Assembly (NCBI GenBank): GCA_013399115.1
Contig: VXAA01001099.1
Location: forward strand, 186,394 to 250,393
Source: Anseranas semipalmata
Taxonomy: Eukaryota; Chordata; Aves; Anseriformes; Anseranatidae
Length of the DNA stretch: 64,000 nucleotides
Direction: 5' to 3'
The translations under genes were made by a program, and so were the position numbers. Under the pieces are notes generated by a model. It did not search any database. It was not told where the DNA came from and saw nothing but the letters and a program-made list of their open reading frames with translations. Shown here in pieces: positions 14,873 to 28,584 of the stretch (positions within the stretch are counted from its first letter, which is position 1; every line of letters starts with the position of its first letter).

Positions 14873-17264
14873 GAAATGCTGTCTCTCTAAAGAGCTATAG
14901 CTGTGGCATGACATGTTTCTTGGGTTATTTTTCCCTTTTTGACAGCTTTCTTCTCATACATACCTATATGATCAAGAGCTTCATGCCTCATTCTGCATGT
15001 AATTCTGTGAGAAATCTTGGCTTTTGTTTCAGCATTTTCTTCTGTTAATCAAATCGGAAATAAACTCAGAGATTCTTTGGTAGACAGAAAATCAAATTTG
15101 TTTTGGATGTTTTATGTCTGAGAGCTGATACTGTGGATGTTTTCATAAGATAACTTCTCACAGGATAATCCTCCATATAAATGCTTTATAGGGTATCTAT
15201 ATAAAAGCAAACATTCTGAAAGCCTTATAAAATGAATTCCCTAACTTAACCTTGAGTTTAGAGAATCAGATAAAACTGAGGACATGATGAAGACTGCTTT
15301 GACAATTGAATGAGAAAGTGATGTCTTCCTTTTGCATTCCAGGACCATCAGATCTTTCTGTATGCACACAGAATATATTTGACTATCTGAATTAAAGTAT
15401 TTTACGCAAATGTTAGCAATGAATCTATATAAAACCACCTTATCATTTCACAAGATTTCATCCTTTGTTGCTGAATTTCCATTTGGTAAGTGATTTTAAT
15501 GATTTTTCTCCCAAGATATTTTCCCTGTACCACATTTTTAATATTGTCAGTATAACACAATTTAATCTATGTCGTGCTGCCCATCCCTGGTCCCCCACCC
15601 CCCCCACCCCAGTTCTAGCATCTGTCTCTGTAACTGCAGATATCTTATAGTTTCAGGGGTTCTGTTCTTGCCAGGCAAAGCACATTCTTAACTGCAGTGT
15701 AGAAAAAAGTACTTGAGACCTACCTATTAAAGATTGGTTTATATGTACGAGAAACACATGCATAATTCTTTGGAGGAGAAAATAGATTTTACTAAATATT
15801 CTTGTAGAATGTGCTCTAGCTTCTTAACTACATCCCAAAAATAATATTGGTCTTGCTTAGGTCTCTTAGATCTTTGGTTATGGTAAACTATTATCTGCCC
15901 TTATGAACTTATGGACCTTGGCACTTTATGCCTTATAACTTTGACTTTGTGCTACAGAGCATAAGGCTCATGGTTTTAATATTCATACTGATCAAATTGA
16001 GGCTGAGGAAATTCAGAATGACTGTTAACCCTTCCCTTTCTAGTTTTACAGCTTTTCCATTCAGCACATCTGACAAGAAACTCAAGTTTCACTGGGAACT
16101 GCTGAACACCATTTCAAACAGCAAGCTAATTTTCAGATACATTTACTGCAAGGAAGGTAGATTCCACTTTCCTGGAAAATTCAGGTTAATCTGTTATGAT
16201 CTGCTTCTTAACAGCTACAGAAAATTTCTTTTCACTAAATTTTTATTTTATTTTTTAGTACAGAAGGAAAAACCTATTCAGCATCAGTATGCAGCTGGTA
16301 ACTGTTTTTTTTATTTGTTTTGTTTTCTAGATAGCATTTTTCTGCTTTGTCTTTGAGGTTCTTTTGCTTGCTGCTCAGCCAATAAAAGCAAGTGTCTAAG
16401 AAACTTTTCTATAAGAAGAATTGCAGTGTAAAGAGCAGCTGTCAAAAAAGCAAAACAATCAAATAAGCAAACAAACAAAAGGATAGGTACTTTTTTTTTT
16501 TTTTTTTCCCCCAAACAGAAGCTTGCTCTGTTTAACTATGTATCTCATAATACCTGGCAGAAATCATTCTATCATGTTGCAGCTAATCCTGCCATGGATT
16601 AACCAACAGAGCCAACAGAGCACTAAGCTCTGTGAGGAATTTACTGCAGGTGCATAAATCACAAACTATCAACTTTAAGCTTCAGGCAGATGAGTTTAAT
16701 TACTTCATTGCAGTTTATCTGAAGAATTTTACACTTCATTCTGACTGTAAGACTGACTTATACTGACATAGCTAAACATAAATCTTCAGACACAACATTA
16801 TGCAGTAGGAGCACCTCACTTTCAAACATCCACCGTGTAATGCCTAAATACAGTTCAAGCTGTAGCAGCAGAAAAAATTATTGGCTGTGATCTAGGCAAT
16901 GACCTCAGTTATTATAGTTTTGTAAAAATTTGTTTTGTTGTAGGCATCATGCAACAACTGAACCAGTATGATACACTATTGCAAATTCCTATTAGTCAGT
17001 AACATGTACTAACTGTAATTAGTAACTAGTAGTGACTACCTATCAGTGTTATTTTACCTTAAAAGTGTGTGAAGTGTTGCCAGGGTAAAATAGACATATA
17101 ACATTTTGACTTAATGATAGCTGCTGGGGCTATTGACTTCTTCCACATCAAAAAGAAAACGAAGGTCCCAATGTACACCGCATAATGACACAGTGAGAGT
17201 AGCCCTCTGCCAGCATCAAGTCCCATGCATCACGGAAGACTTATTTCTTAAGCCCTCAAAGTAT
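14873..17264. other. AT-rich non-coding sequence including the longest open frame
   Basis: The longest open frame of the window, 142 codons on the plus strand, lies at 15928-16356 and starts at a true ATG. Its product is rich in Phe, Leu, Lys and Ile, as translated AT-rich DNA tends to be, and matches no family I know. A C-rich tract lies at about 15592-15610 and a 17-T tract ends near 16507. No gene is called. Confidence 0.6.
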
Positions 17265-17400
17265 TATTATTATTATCCTCATTTCTTGAATTAACAAGTA
17301 TGAACAAAGAGATTAGGAGTTTATTCAGTGGCCCATTAAGTAATTTAATCCAAATTCTTGTGAATCATAGGACATCCAGTTTCATAGATTGTCCTGAGTT
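17265..17400 (-). repeat. possible MIR SINE remnant (weak)
   Basis: An ATT-triplet run is followed by a CCTCATTT motif. After about 30 bases come an AAAGAGATTA-like segment and a GGCCCATTAAGTAA-like segment. That order resembles the minus-strand core of a MIR SINE (TTATTATCCCCATTTTACAG, then CAGAGAGGTTAAG, then TTGCCCAAGG). The match is much weaker than the copy at 24390-24575 and could be chance in AT-rich DNA. Confidence 0.35.
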
Positions 17401-17880
17401 GACTTAAGTCCCTTCAGTGTGGCTATATTTTGCCTTGTGTGGAGGCAAGGACATGTTTGGAATGGAACTGATCCAATGCAAGTGTCCAGATTTCTCAAAT
17501 TCCAACCCAAAGACACTCAGAAGAATCAGTATGTTTTGCTGATCTTTTTCTTTAGTCAACAAAAGCAACAGCAAGAGGTTTAGTTAATTAGTTGACTAAC
17601 TGCACCTCCCATTGCTGTAGTCAAACTAGTTTACCTGCTGGCACTCAGCACATGCTTGGATGTGCACTCTCAGGAACTTTACAGTTTTCATTTTAACTTG
17701 CTAAGGGGACCTGTACTCTTCTTTTCATTCCAGATAAATCTCCAAAATATTTAGTACAGTTTGCCATTCTTAACTCATGCACAGACAGATCTGTATTCTG
17801 TTTTTCATTTGTTTGTTTGTTTTCCTTCTTCCAGAAGTGTTTGGCTCATGGTTTTAAAAATAGTATCTATAAATAGCTTT

Positions 17881-17914
17881 GAGGAGAAAGAGAGAGAGAG
17901 AAAAAAAAAAAAAG
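17881..17914. repeat. (GA)n plus poly-A purine run
   Basis: A pure purine run made of AG dinucleotides followed by thirteen A and a G. It sits 14 bases upstream of the 54-T tract, so A and T strands could pair within one molecule. Confidence 0.9.
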
Positions 17915-17924
17915 ATTTGGGTAG

Positions 17925-17928
<4 letters not shown>

Positions 17929-17982
<54 letters not shown>
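17929..17982. repeat. poly-T tract (54 T)
   Basis: An uninterrupted run of 54 T, the longest homopolymer in the window. It could be the reversed poly-A tail of a retroposed sequence, but no body or target-site duplication was recognised in the DNA to its right. Slippage growth is the simpler reading, and the exact length may be an assembly estimate. Confidence 0.9.
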
Positions 17983-17985
<3 letters not shown>

Positions 17986-20900
17986 GATCTGTGACTGGTC
18001 ACTTAAATTATGCAGCATTACTTAGTTTTCCTCACTAGATGACTAAAGATTTTTATATATCTATAGAGAATGAGTCATAGACAGAGTGAGATGAATACCC
18101 ATGGATTCTGCAAAAAGAGAAGCCTGCTTCCATGGATGGAAACAATGCATGGCTGCTCACAGCAAAGTGCAGGTGTTGTCCTTGTGTTCCCTGAATCCTG
18201 TTAAGTAATGCCCTCTTTACTGCCAACTAATACGGGTGGGAATTTCAACTTTTCTATGCTACTGACTTCTGACCAAGTGCCTGCACTTTTCTCAGCAAAT
18301 TTTCTTGCTTTTTACATTGAGACAAAACACGTCAAACTCTGCAATCCTTCCTCTTCTAGAAGTAGCATAACAAATTGTTCATATCAAAGGAACACATTAC
18401 TTTGTATGAAATAAACAAATTCTGTTCTTTTCTAGAGTATCAAGGTACAGTATTGACTTCACATAAATTACTAGTAGCTGAAACTCTCCCCGTGATTTTC
18501 CTTGGCAGTTGACCCAGCTAGAAGTCCTACTGTTTGGCAATAACCATTTGGTAAAGATTGCAAAGAAAATTTACATGGATCTCACATGTTAAGGTTATAC
18601 AAGCCCTTTGTGGAAAGAATTATTTAGATACACGTATTAGTTTGGTAATTTATATAAACATTAAACTGCACAGCTATATTTAGTATTGTCTACTCCTCAT
18701 ACTATAAATGATTATTTGTTGCAATTATTTATATCATAAACATACAGAAGATTTTTTTACAAATAAACCTTTCTGTGAAGTAAACACACGAAGAAAACTA
18801 ATTCTCTGTAGTAAATGGGATCATTTAGCCTGAGGAACAGATGTTCATCAGAGAAGCCACCTTATGTGTTACCTTTGTTAATTGTTTTAGCCCCATTTGT
18901 GTTCGGTGAGCCATTAAAGCCAATGTATATTGCTTCTTTTCTCTTGCTACCAAGGAATTTCTACTTCTTTCCCTCCATTACAAGGTTACTACTGCTTCTG
19001 ACATGCCTATTAACAGATGTACCTTCATGAGTGAGTTGTGTGGACTTTAAAAACAGCAGTAAGCTCTTCTCCTTTCTCCTCAATGGCCTGGAGGACTCCC
19101 AGAAACAAGAAGTTGCATTGCATTGTTCAGACCCAGCAAAACCTAGTTCTATCTGGGGCAGATTACCAGTGAAAGACCAAGTTTCCCACACATTTGTTTT
19201 CAGCAAAGGTTTCCCCTCCCATCTTCTATGTGGGTTTCTGTGAAAACAGTCCATCAAGCTCAGTGCATACTGCCATCAGGAATGGGTCCAGCTGGGCCTC
19301 TGCCTGTGGTTAACCTTTGGAAAGATCCCTATCTCCTGCCCTCAGACCCCACTTTGTGGAATCATTGTTCTCCTTGGGGATTGATGCTATTTCTTCCTGC
19401 CAGGTGAAGGTTATAACTACAGGGGAACATGCTGGGATGTTATTCACAGAGAAAAATGACATTTATAATTTAATGTGAATAAATTTCCAAACTGTCAAAA
19501 CTTTGAAAAGTTCTATTACACATTTTTAAGGTGGATGAAATGAATTTTATCCTCTGGGAAATATTTCAGTGGAAAAGAATGACAGTTTCTATTGTATTTT
19601 AGGAAAAAAAAAAATCTAACGGCGAAAAGAAGTTAGAACAATCACATTTGCATGAGCAACTTTAAATAAACTTGAAGTGTTAACTCATTAATTAAAAAAA
19701 AAAAAATGGAACTGGAAAAAATACTATGCTTATAACTTGTCCAATGGGGAACATGTAAATAATAAATGACATGGGCTCAAAATAGATGCTTGAGAAGCTC
19801 ATTTATTCAAATCTCAATTAGATGGATTAAGCCATTATAATGAATTAAAAATGCAGAAAAGGTGAGTTGAGAACTTCAAGCAGCCTTCTAGGCAAGAGAG
19901 CTAATCTAAATACTCAATGATATAATTTTTCACAGATGATCAGTGAAACACAATAGCTCACTTTCAGACTTCTACACTCCAATACGTTAATTGCACAGAG
20001 CCCACTCAGGTGGGCTAACATTCCTATAAATGAGCATTAAAGGATGCTATTTTTAAATGTTGAAAATGAGTGAGCAGGGACCACCCAGTAGGCACACCTG
20101 CCTCCCTAAGCTTTCTATATCTTTACCATTTGGGACACATTCACCCAATGTACACCCAAGTTCAGTAGGAGTTTCAATTGTGAAAATGCAAGCAACTGAT
20201 CATCAGGGCTTAGAGAAGGAAGATTAATTTGTATTTTTGATTTTATCTTCTTTATTTCCTAGGTCTGTAGGCACATGTTTAAGTAACATTGAAATGTTTC
20301 AAGTGTTACAACTGAGACTTTGTTTCCAAATTGTATAGATGATTATACTAAAAGTGTGTGAGACAGTATTTAAAGCAGGTACTGCAAACAAAGTGAAAGT
20401 TTTGTATCAGTTAAGCTACCCAAATTCAGTGAATTTTAAGGCGAATCAGAAGCAGTTACTTTGAGGCTGGTGCTTAGCAGTCATAGAACCCAGGTGATAC
20501 TTTGATTTCTTTACATTCTGGGTGATAAAACCTCAGTGAAGAATACCAGATGAGAAATAAGTGGGAGGTTATATAACAAATGTGAACCCCCATTATTTTA
20601 AGAATATCTTCTCTATTCATTTGTTTTTAATTCATTTGAACTTGAAGATGAATAGAAAAAGGGAGACAAAGACTGAGATAGGCATAATTTCAGGGCATAA
20701 TGCAGCAAAAGAACAGAAGAAATGGAAATAAAATTGTTAACAGGATGCTTTAGCTTTTGAATGTTATTTTAAAATGATGTGATTACAGTTGGAGAAGTAT
20801 ACAATTACTGGGATGAATTTGAGAAAGTTATTGGGAAGAGGGGAATGAATTACATCAGGATTTCACACTTGCTGTTCCTAGCCATCTACAGAAATCCCTA

Positions 20901-22343
20901 GACATATAGGGGTTTCTCTGCACCTGAAATGGAAGGATTCAGTTCAGCAAATTACATATTCCCTTGTTAGGAGGGAGGAGAGAGAACCACATACAAAACA
21001 GTTTTCAATGTCTTTATATTTATGGAGCTCAATATTAAATAAACAGGAAGGGTTGTATACTCTTGAAATGGCTTGCATGTGGGTGAAGCTTTTGTAGTCA
21101 TATGGGATGCTTAACAACATGAACTAGAAAAAAGAAAAAAAGCAAAGTAAAGAGATTGAGAAAAACAAATAATGACAAATATCTACAATTTAGTGTAAAT
21201 ACATCATAAAGACTGTTGGATGTTCTTTAAAGACACAGGAAATAGAGCAACGGCTATTAAATACAGGTCATCTATTGACAAAAGAAAAATATAGCTATTG
21301 TACCTGAGAAAAATGGGACAAAAAAAAAAAAAAAAAGGCACAAGTCATTGGGTCATATATTCAAGGAACTTGTAGACATCATAGCCTGCTAAGCTAATGA
21401 GTTACACTCTCTTTTTCTCTTTCTTAACTAGCTACTACTACACTTTCTATGTACAAGATTTGGAGTGTCCAGTCCTTAAAGTCCCTTTTGTTTAAAGCTT
21501 TTCCCTGGGGACTTCAGATCAAAAGGTCTGATGGAAGAAAATGCCAAGTCAAACTGAGCGTGCAAATAACAGGTCTGTTGGATTTGAGGGGGAAGTAAGG
21601 GGAAAAGAATATCACCACAGCCACCCCTACTCCAGCTGTGATTTGCCTAAACTAGTGAACCTGCTCCAAAAATTTCTACTAAATTGGATGGGAACTGCAG
21701 GAAAGATAAGCAGCATATACCTTGTTTATGATCTGTAAATACTAAGGCATGAGCTAGACACTTGTTTACAGTTAAAGAAATTTTGGATGCATCTTTTAGA
21801 CCCAGGTGCCCAACAGCTAAGCAATATCTGAATGCTGAAGACACTTTGTGGACATGACCTACTTAACACATCCTTTGGTACCTTTGTATACAGAAGGTGA
21901 TGCTTTAGTTGACAAAGATAAGATTTTATCACTTGTCTGAGGTCAAGAACTGACATTCTTTTCAGAAGACTGTAGGCTTTATAAAGTGGCCAAGGTCCCC
22001 TGTAACTGGCCAAGCTACATGCTGTGATCTCAGTACAGTCCTCACAGTATCTGTAGGGCTGCTCCTCCTGCTCTTCTCCAGGCAGTGGTTCTGAACCTGT
22101 GTGGATGCCTCTGCCCACAGCCTAAGTGAAAGCAGTTTTCCTCAGCAAGGAGGCTTTTTGGCACCGTGGTAGAGCTTCATATTGATCTTTCATCTGTGAA
22201 CAAGTAGTTAGTATTTTCTATGAAGCTATACACTTGCAACATATACATGTATGTATGTCAAATATGTTCTATTTTTTTATCAGAGCAACAGCATTTCCTC
22301 TTATTCTCTAATGTAGTTTGTGTAAAACCTTTGTAACAGCAGA
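17983..22343. other. AT-rich non-coding sequence, no gene seen
   Basis: No gene was recognised. A 17-A run lies at 21320-21336. A patch at about 20118-20190 follows the ancient-repeat pattern (ACCCAATGTACACC, then AGTAGGAGTTTCA). A 130-codon minus-strand frame at 21726-22118 has no recognisable domain and is not called. Confidence 0.6.
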
Positions 22344-22409
22344 TTTTTTATTTTTATTTTTTTATTTTTTTTATTATTATTATTTATTTATTTTTATTAT
22401 TATTTTTTA
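22344..22409. repeat. T-rich (TTTA/TTA)n low-complexity block
   Basis: T runs broken by single A or by ATT and ATTT units with no other bases. It is a degenerate simple repeat. Confidence 0.9.
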
Positions 22410-24389
22410 CTTAAAAAGAGAGTAACCAGCAACAATTATAAAAACAGATAAATATATCCACAACACAAAAGACTAAGCATGTTGTTGAACACTGTCCTGG
22501 CTAGTGCTTTTACAGAGCACAGATGCAGAAATGCTGGAAAGCCTAAAAAAAGAACAAAGACCCTGACGTTATATTTTTCCTAAGAAAATTGAAAATGTAG
22601 AGATCTTGCCTGTCTCCCACCCCACAGGACATGGCCAAATTTTGTGTTGAACAGAAGCCAGGCTTCTGCAGAGAAATGATTCCATACCACATTGTTGCAA
22701 ATGTGCTTTCTTTATGTTTGCTTTTACAAAGATTGATTAGTGGCTGCAGAAGAAAGAGAAGCAAGGGGAACAGAATGGCTCTCCAGCCTTTTTGCTTTCT
22801 GGTGCATTGGTGGGCAAAGAAGTTGCTTGTTCCTCTCATTATATTCCTTTATCCCTTATTATATTAACCCCAGTTGTCACATCACATTGAATTGCACCTC
22901 ATTCTGCAACTATTCCCATTGATCTTAATTAAACCATTTTAGAGAAACATTGAAGTTAAGGGAAATGGAGAAAGAAATGTAGATGATAGATGTTAATCTT
23001 AAATTAATATGAGTAGAAGGCACTTTGATATTTTATTAATGAGTAGGGTGTTAAGAATTATATGCAGAAGAACCGCATTTTCAAGGTCTGGAGACTGATG
23101 GTTTGGAAGAATTTATTCCTTTAAGTGACTAATGAAATAGATAGGAGATGTTCTCAAACTACCTTACAGGACTGTTTGTATAGTAGCTCCAGTTGTGAAG
23201 AATTTTTACAGAAAGCAAGGAATGTAAGAACTATGAATTTTCTTCTTGCTACACTTCCTTGAACTAATTTCTCTTGGAACCACAGATGCAAAATCCATGC
23301 CTTTTCATAAATGGGTGTTTGGGGACATCTTTTAGAAAGGAAAATGGGCAATATTCCCAGAGAAGTTGCTAGCTATCACTAAAAACACCCACATGCTGTT
23401 GGCATTCTACTAGTAATTTTCTCTTCAAACTAGTTAACACTTTAGTCAAGATGTAATCATGTTCATCTCTACAATTACCTGGCATTTTTTACAGCTTGAA
23501 GAATCTTGAAGAAATTCTGCAGTGAAAGACTTCATGGTTCATTGGCACTTTTTGGACAAATACTAGTCAGAGGTCTTTCGACCACTACTTAGTATAAAAT
23601 TGCTGTTGTAAAGCACCACAAATGTCCACGACATATGACCCCCACACTCCATCTGAATGGATTTACTTGAGAAATTCTATCAAGTCCTTTTAGCTGCTTT
23701 TGAGGGCAGAGGACTAAAACATAGAGAAGGAGGATTTCGAAATTCATCTCTGGAACATAAAAACAGATAATAGATGTAACATTTTGCTTGGTCAGTTATG
23801 CGTGTAAAACAGGGCATATGGTATATGAGAGCTGTCATGCCCAGATAACATATTACTTCTGTTAATCTTGTAGTTCTCCATAGTTTTGCAGTTCTTAAAA
23901 ATGCTGTCATCTAAAAATTGTTTAAATAACACTGCAGGGGGGAATGAATAGTTTTCATTTTTTTGTTTGCTTGTTGAGCAAACAACATTTGCTGTATTCT
24001 TCCAGGAATAAACAAAAAGGGGGAGGAGAGGGAGAGAGCAGATAAACCTCCCACTATGCCAACTATTTCTGTATATCAAAAAGTCTCAACAGCAAAATCA
24101 GAGCAGAAGCGTCATAGAAACAAAACTGAGAAAACCAGAAAGATGATTCCTTTCACATCTAGTCTTCATATAGATGTTCTGGCAATTCCCTTCACCTCAA
24201 GTTTTCCCCGGCTTATGTTCTTTCTGAGGTGGAAAGACCACAGCCACTCTCACCAACATGGGAAAGAGAAAACAAAACATTTTCCCCCAAAATAGCATCC
24301 CCTTCACAAGCGTCAGAAGGTACAGCTAAGGCTGTAATCCCAACCTGCTAGACAGCGATATGCTCTCCAGCACTGCTCCTTTCAAACAT
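22410..24389. other. non-coding sequence, no gene seen
   Basis: Nothing gene-like was recognised. Open frames at 22543-22867 overlap on both strands and share no similarity to known proteins. A faint ancient-repeat patch lies at about 22880-22925. Confidence 0.6.
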
Positions 24390-24575
24390 TAATGAACTGA
24401 TCTTCACAAACTCTTTGCGAGGCAGGAAATCATTATCTCCCTTTTACAGTTAGAGAACAGAGGCACAACAAGATGAGAGTGATTTGACTAGACTAAATCT
24501 GTAGCAGAGCCAGAAACTGAACCCAGACCTTTCAAATTTCAGAGCACCATCCTCAGAGCATACAGCTCCAGTCTG
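24390..24575 (-). mobile_element. MIR-type SINE (tRNA-derived, CORE-SINE), minus strand
   Basis: Read on the plus strand, the segment gives the reverse complement of the MIR landmarks in their correct order. These are an AATGAACTGATCTTCACAAA segment (consensus like ATTTAATCCTCACAAC), then GAGGCAGG, then ATTATCTCCCTTTTACAG, then AGAGGCACAACAAGATGAGA. Next come GCAGAGCCAGAAACTGAACCC and a degraded tRNA-like head up to CAGCTCCAGTCTGAC. The order and spacing over about 185 bases make chance unlikely. MIR elements are non-autonomous, mobilised by L2 LINEs, and date from early amniotes. They are minor in bird genomes compared with CR1. The copy is clearly old and contains small indels. The subfamily was not determined. 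Confidence 0.78.
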
Positions 24576-27500
24576 ACTTTCTCAGAAATTTATCAGGCAT
24601 TGTGCCTCTGGTAACCTTGCAGTGCTCCTGCTGTAATTCACTGCCTCAAAGGCACAACTGAGTCCTAGTAATTTCCTACAAAGCAAATTCTGTTTTCATG
24701 GTGTTTGCATAACTAATATAACAAACAATTTCTTCTCCAAAAAGATAACATTGCAGTCAGATTTCTCTTTAAATTCACCTGTTAGTCAGCAAACCATCAC
24801 ATGGTACTGTTAATCAGTACATAACTTTTTTAGAACTACTTGTCACCAAAGTTATAAGAACACATACTTACAAGAGCGCTGTAAGTTGGGTAACATTTCT
24901 AGATGTTATTGCAAATTCTACTTTTTAGATTTCCCAGTCTACTCAATGGTTCTATATAACAGCAGTGGTAAACTACACTGAACTGCACAGTTTCAGTGAC
25001 TACAACCTACTAACGTCATTCTGTTAGTTCTCACTATATGTGAGGCACTTGCCATATTTGTACTCACAAGCCTAAAGATTCTGCATCTAAAGAGAAAAGA
25101 AATTTGAAACAATAGTATGATAATGACCAAACTAATGACTCATTTTCTAGTGTTAGTGTGCCTTTGTAATACCTCCTTGTTAATTCCTTTATCAATTCCT
25201 TGTTAAAGGAATCGTTCTGATTCAGGCACATTAAAAAAATAAACAATTAGCCCCATGTTTCAGGAATTACTTTAATACTAGAAAGGGTAAAATGAGCAGT
25301 TACCAAAGAACTCTCTTAAAGTTTTAAAGATAGAGAAGAGAATGAAACCTCTGAAAACAAGTCAGGAGGAGGATTCACAGGGGAAACGCTTAAAAGTCAG
25401 AAACAGGTTGGACAATAAGGAAAATGTACAGAAAATTGTGGACCTAAGATTTATCCATCAGAAAAGATCTTTAAAAATTCAGACAATAATTGTGGGAGCT
25501 CGCCTAGTGGGTGAGAACATATGGAGTGCATAAGGCTGGTTATCAAAAGACTCTCGAAATAAGCAATAGGGAATATGAATAAGATGAAATAAAAATAAAA
25601 AAAAAATCAAAGAATGTGACAGCTGAATGTTGGCAAACAGGTTCAATTCACTACATGGTTTTATTTGAAAGTATTTTTTTTACTGATTTTAAAAAGCAGA
25701 AGAATGGCACTCTCACTTTTACAAAGGGTCCTTTATCAAAGCACTCAATGTGAGTGCAGATGTCAGCTCCTGCACTTCCCACCCTGGCTTTGAGCAGCAT
25801 TCCTGAGCCAGCAGTGATTCTGCCCTGGGGAGAGGGGTGCTCTTAAACTTCCTGCTCCTCCTTCACATGAACAAGCATGAAACATTACTTATCATGCAAT
25901 ATATAAGTAACTAAGTGCATATGTCTATATCTATGTGTGTGTACATAGATATGTCTGCTTATATATACACGCAACCTAAAAGTATTTGTGCTAGTATAAG
26001 CCAAAATTTTCTTCACTATGGTCCTATTCATCTCACTGAAGTTTCCCCTTTTACACTATGCACACCCCATGGTCTATTCAAAGTGGAGCACTTCCAATAA
26101 ACAGGACTGATGGTGTTGTTTTAGAACAGTCTTTAAGACATTTAAGTCAACAGAACATTTTGGTACCTGAGTTTCCCAGAAATAATGTCACTGTTTTAGC
26201 TATTAGATCAAAGAAGAACTAAAACCTTCTCTTCTTCTAGAAGGCTGGTATATCAAGACCCATTTTCTTTGCTTTTTGAGTTAAATGGAACACTTCATAT
26301 TAACTTAAGTGCCTTATTTCATGGTCTTCCTTCAAAAAAAAGAAAAAAAGAAATTAACAAAATATCTTTTCATTGGATTTTTTTTTTTTTTTACAGCTCT
26401 TTTGGTTTTACAGTGGAAACTAAAAATTGGGTTCTTTACATATATTTTTTTTCATGTATTTTCACAGTCCCGCTGGTAATGGCAGAAAGCACCCAAATGC
26501 CTGCAATGATGAGTTAAGACCAATCTGCTCACTAAGAAAAATAGGAAAACTGATCAAAAGGGGTAGTAATCTATTACACTGAACAAGGAAGTCTCCTTAA
26601 GTAAAAGAGGCACAGCAAGCAATCCAGCACAAGTAGAAGAAACTTTGGCTGACATTTATCTGGAAGGTCAGTGGAAGGACTGACTAAATTAATAGAAAGC
26701 AGGAGTCAGTCTGCAGCAGGACTGCAGATAGGATATTGCTTGTGGGACCAACTTAAACAGAAGTTAACTTAGGAAGAGTAAAAACTCAGGGTCCAGGGCT
26801 GTAGGAAATCACCTGGGTATATGGTGCTAAGAGAGAAACATGCTGCAGACAAAGCTGAACCAGCAAGAAAAGGAGTTTTACATGATATGCTTAATAGCCT
26901 TCTGCATATTCTCTTAAGCTCTCAACCTCTCTGAAAAAATATCTACAGAACGGGCATCCAAAAATCTTTTCTGCAGAACTCAGACACTAAACATGACGTT
27001 TAAATACAGAAACAGCAAATGTAAAGGCATATTCCCTTCTTCTAAGCAAGTAATCCAGGAGATAGCTTGTTTTTTGGCTGCAGCTGTGACAGAGCTACCA
27101 CAACAGGAAGATATCCTTAAGTTTTACATAAAGTTTTCTAACCTGATTTCCATTTAGTTAGAAAGTCTGTTAAAAATTCTACCAAGAAAACATCCAGACT
27201 TGGCACAGACTTTAGCAAAGAGAAAGTAATTTTGGCACAGCAGACAGCCCTGTCAAATTTAGACTTCACATATCCAACACAACAAGGGTACCTAACTCCT
27301 AGGTGTTAGTGCCTACATCATTTCAAGCAAAGGTTTTATACCATTTACTTTTATAACAAATCTTTTATATAATTTAAAAACAATCTCATAGAACTAAAAA
27401 TTTAGCCCAATGTCAGTCAGAAGGCTTTCAAAGTTTTATTGTCCTTTCATTGTTCTCCTCCACCTTATAAATGTAAAACATAACATGTAAAGCGTGCTGC

Positions 27501-28584
27501 ATTCAAAAGATCAGTACAACATGAAATGTTTCAATAAATATTGTTTTTCCTGAAAGTGCAGAGCTTATTTACTATTTTTCTGTTATTACATTTATCTCAA
27601 TGGTCATATTAACACTTAAGGGTTTGTTCACTTGTTAGTTTAAATCATAGAGTGAAGATGCATACAAGTGGAAGAGAAGCAAAATTTTTTTGCCCAGCAA
27701 ATTCCTCTGTGGGACTTTCCCTGTAATTGCTTGAATTATTCTTTAACATTTCTGTATAATAGTTTAAAATTCTTCTAGTAGGCCGTGCTGGAACAATTTT
27801 TTTTTTTTTTATTAAAGGAACCCACCTTTATAACACCGAGGAAAGCTGAAACACGCATGGAGCACAGCTAATTTTCAAGAAACATCATCTTATCTCCTTG
27901 TTCAAGGCATAAATATATTACCATGGCTTACAAAGGATTTTTTTTTTTTTTAATACAATGAACATGTTCTTGTGTCTTCAGAAAAGTAAACTTGAAGATT
28001 GATGCAATACAGTCCATAGTTTGATACAAAACTCACAGAAGTTACTGAGAATTATCCCATTCATTGAACTCAAATTTTCACTTCCAGCTTCTTTGAGAAA
28101 GCAAGCCCAGATGCCTGTTACTATTTCAATTTTTGACAATCCTGTCATATCAGCCCTTAAAAGCCAAACAGTGCTGCTTGGACTCAATTTGATGCTGGTA
28201 GACAGAAGTCTTTACAATGATAAGTTCTGGAAATATTTTGGCATTTTTCAATCAAAAGACTCTTTGAAAGCTTTTGAGTCCTTCAGAAAACAGATCCTGT
28301 CATGTCCAGCCAGATCTTGAATGCTGCATCCAACTTTTGTCCCATTTATAAACTGGCATTTACAGAAAAGTTACATAAACAAAGGGCTAACTACTTCAAG
28401 CAAAAGTTAATAAAGATGGCATATATTGATTTCATCTTACTAGCAAAATGACTAGTAAATATAATTAAATATTATTTATGCAGATGTCTCATGGGTATAG
28501 TTACCCTTACAGCTTACTGATTATTAGAAAGGAACTTTATTTTTTTGAGGGATTCTTATGTTTTTTTTAAATTATTATTTTTAT
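24576..28584. other. non-coding sequence, no gene seen
   Basis: No gene was recognised. A short CA/TA-rich patch (about 25911-25975), an A-rich stretch near 25590-25608 and T runs near 26379-26393, 27799-27811 and 27938-27950 are simple repeats. A 99-codon plus frame at 28021-28320 has no recognisable domain. Confidence 0.6.

Noticed and set aside
15928..16356. Longest open frame, 142 codons, plus strand, ATG start
   Set aside because: By my rough estimate, one frame of this length is expected by chance in 64 kb of AT-rich DNA read in six frames. Its composition (Phe, Leu, Lys, Ile) mirrors base content and no domain is recognisable.
17761..18002. Two frames on opposite strands encoding poly-Phe and poly-Lys
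   Set aside because: They are translations of the 54-T tract and the adjoining purine run.
21726..22118. 130-codon open frame, minus strand
   Set aside because: No known domain, no coding-like periodicity seen, and an overlapping shorter frame on the same strand. Likely chance.
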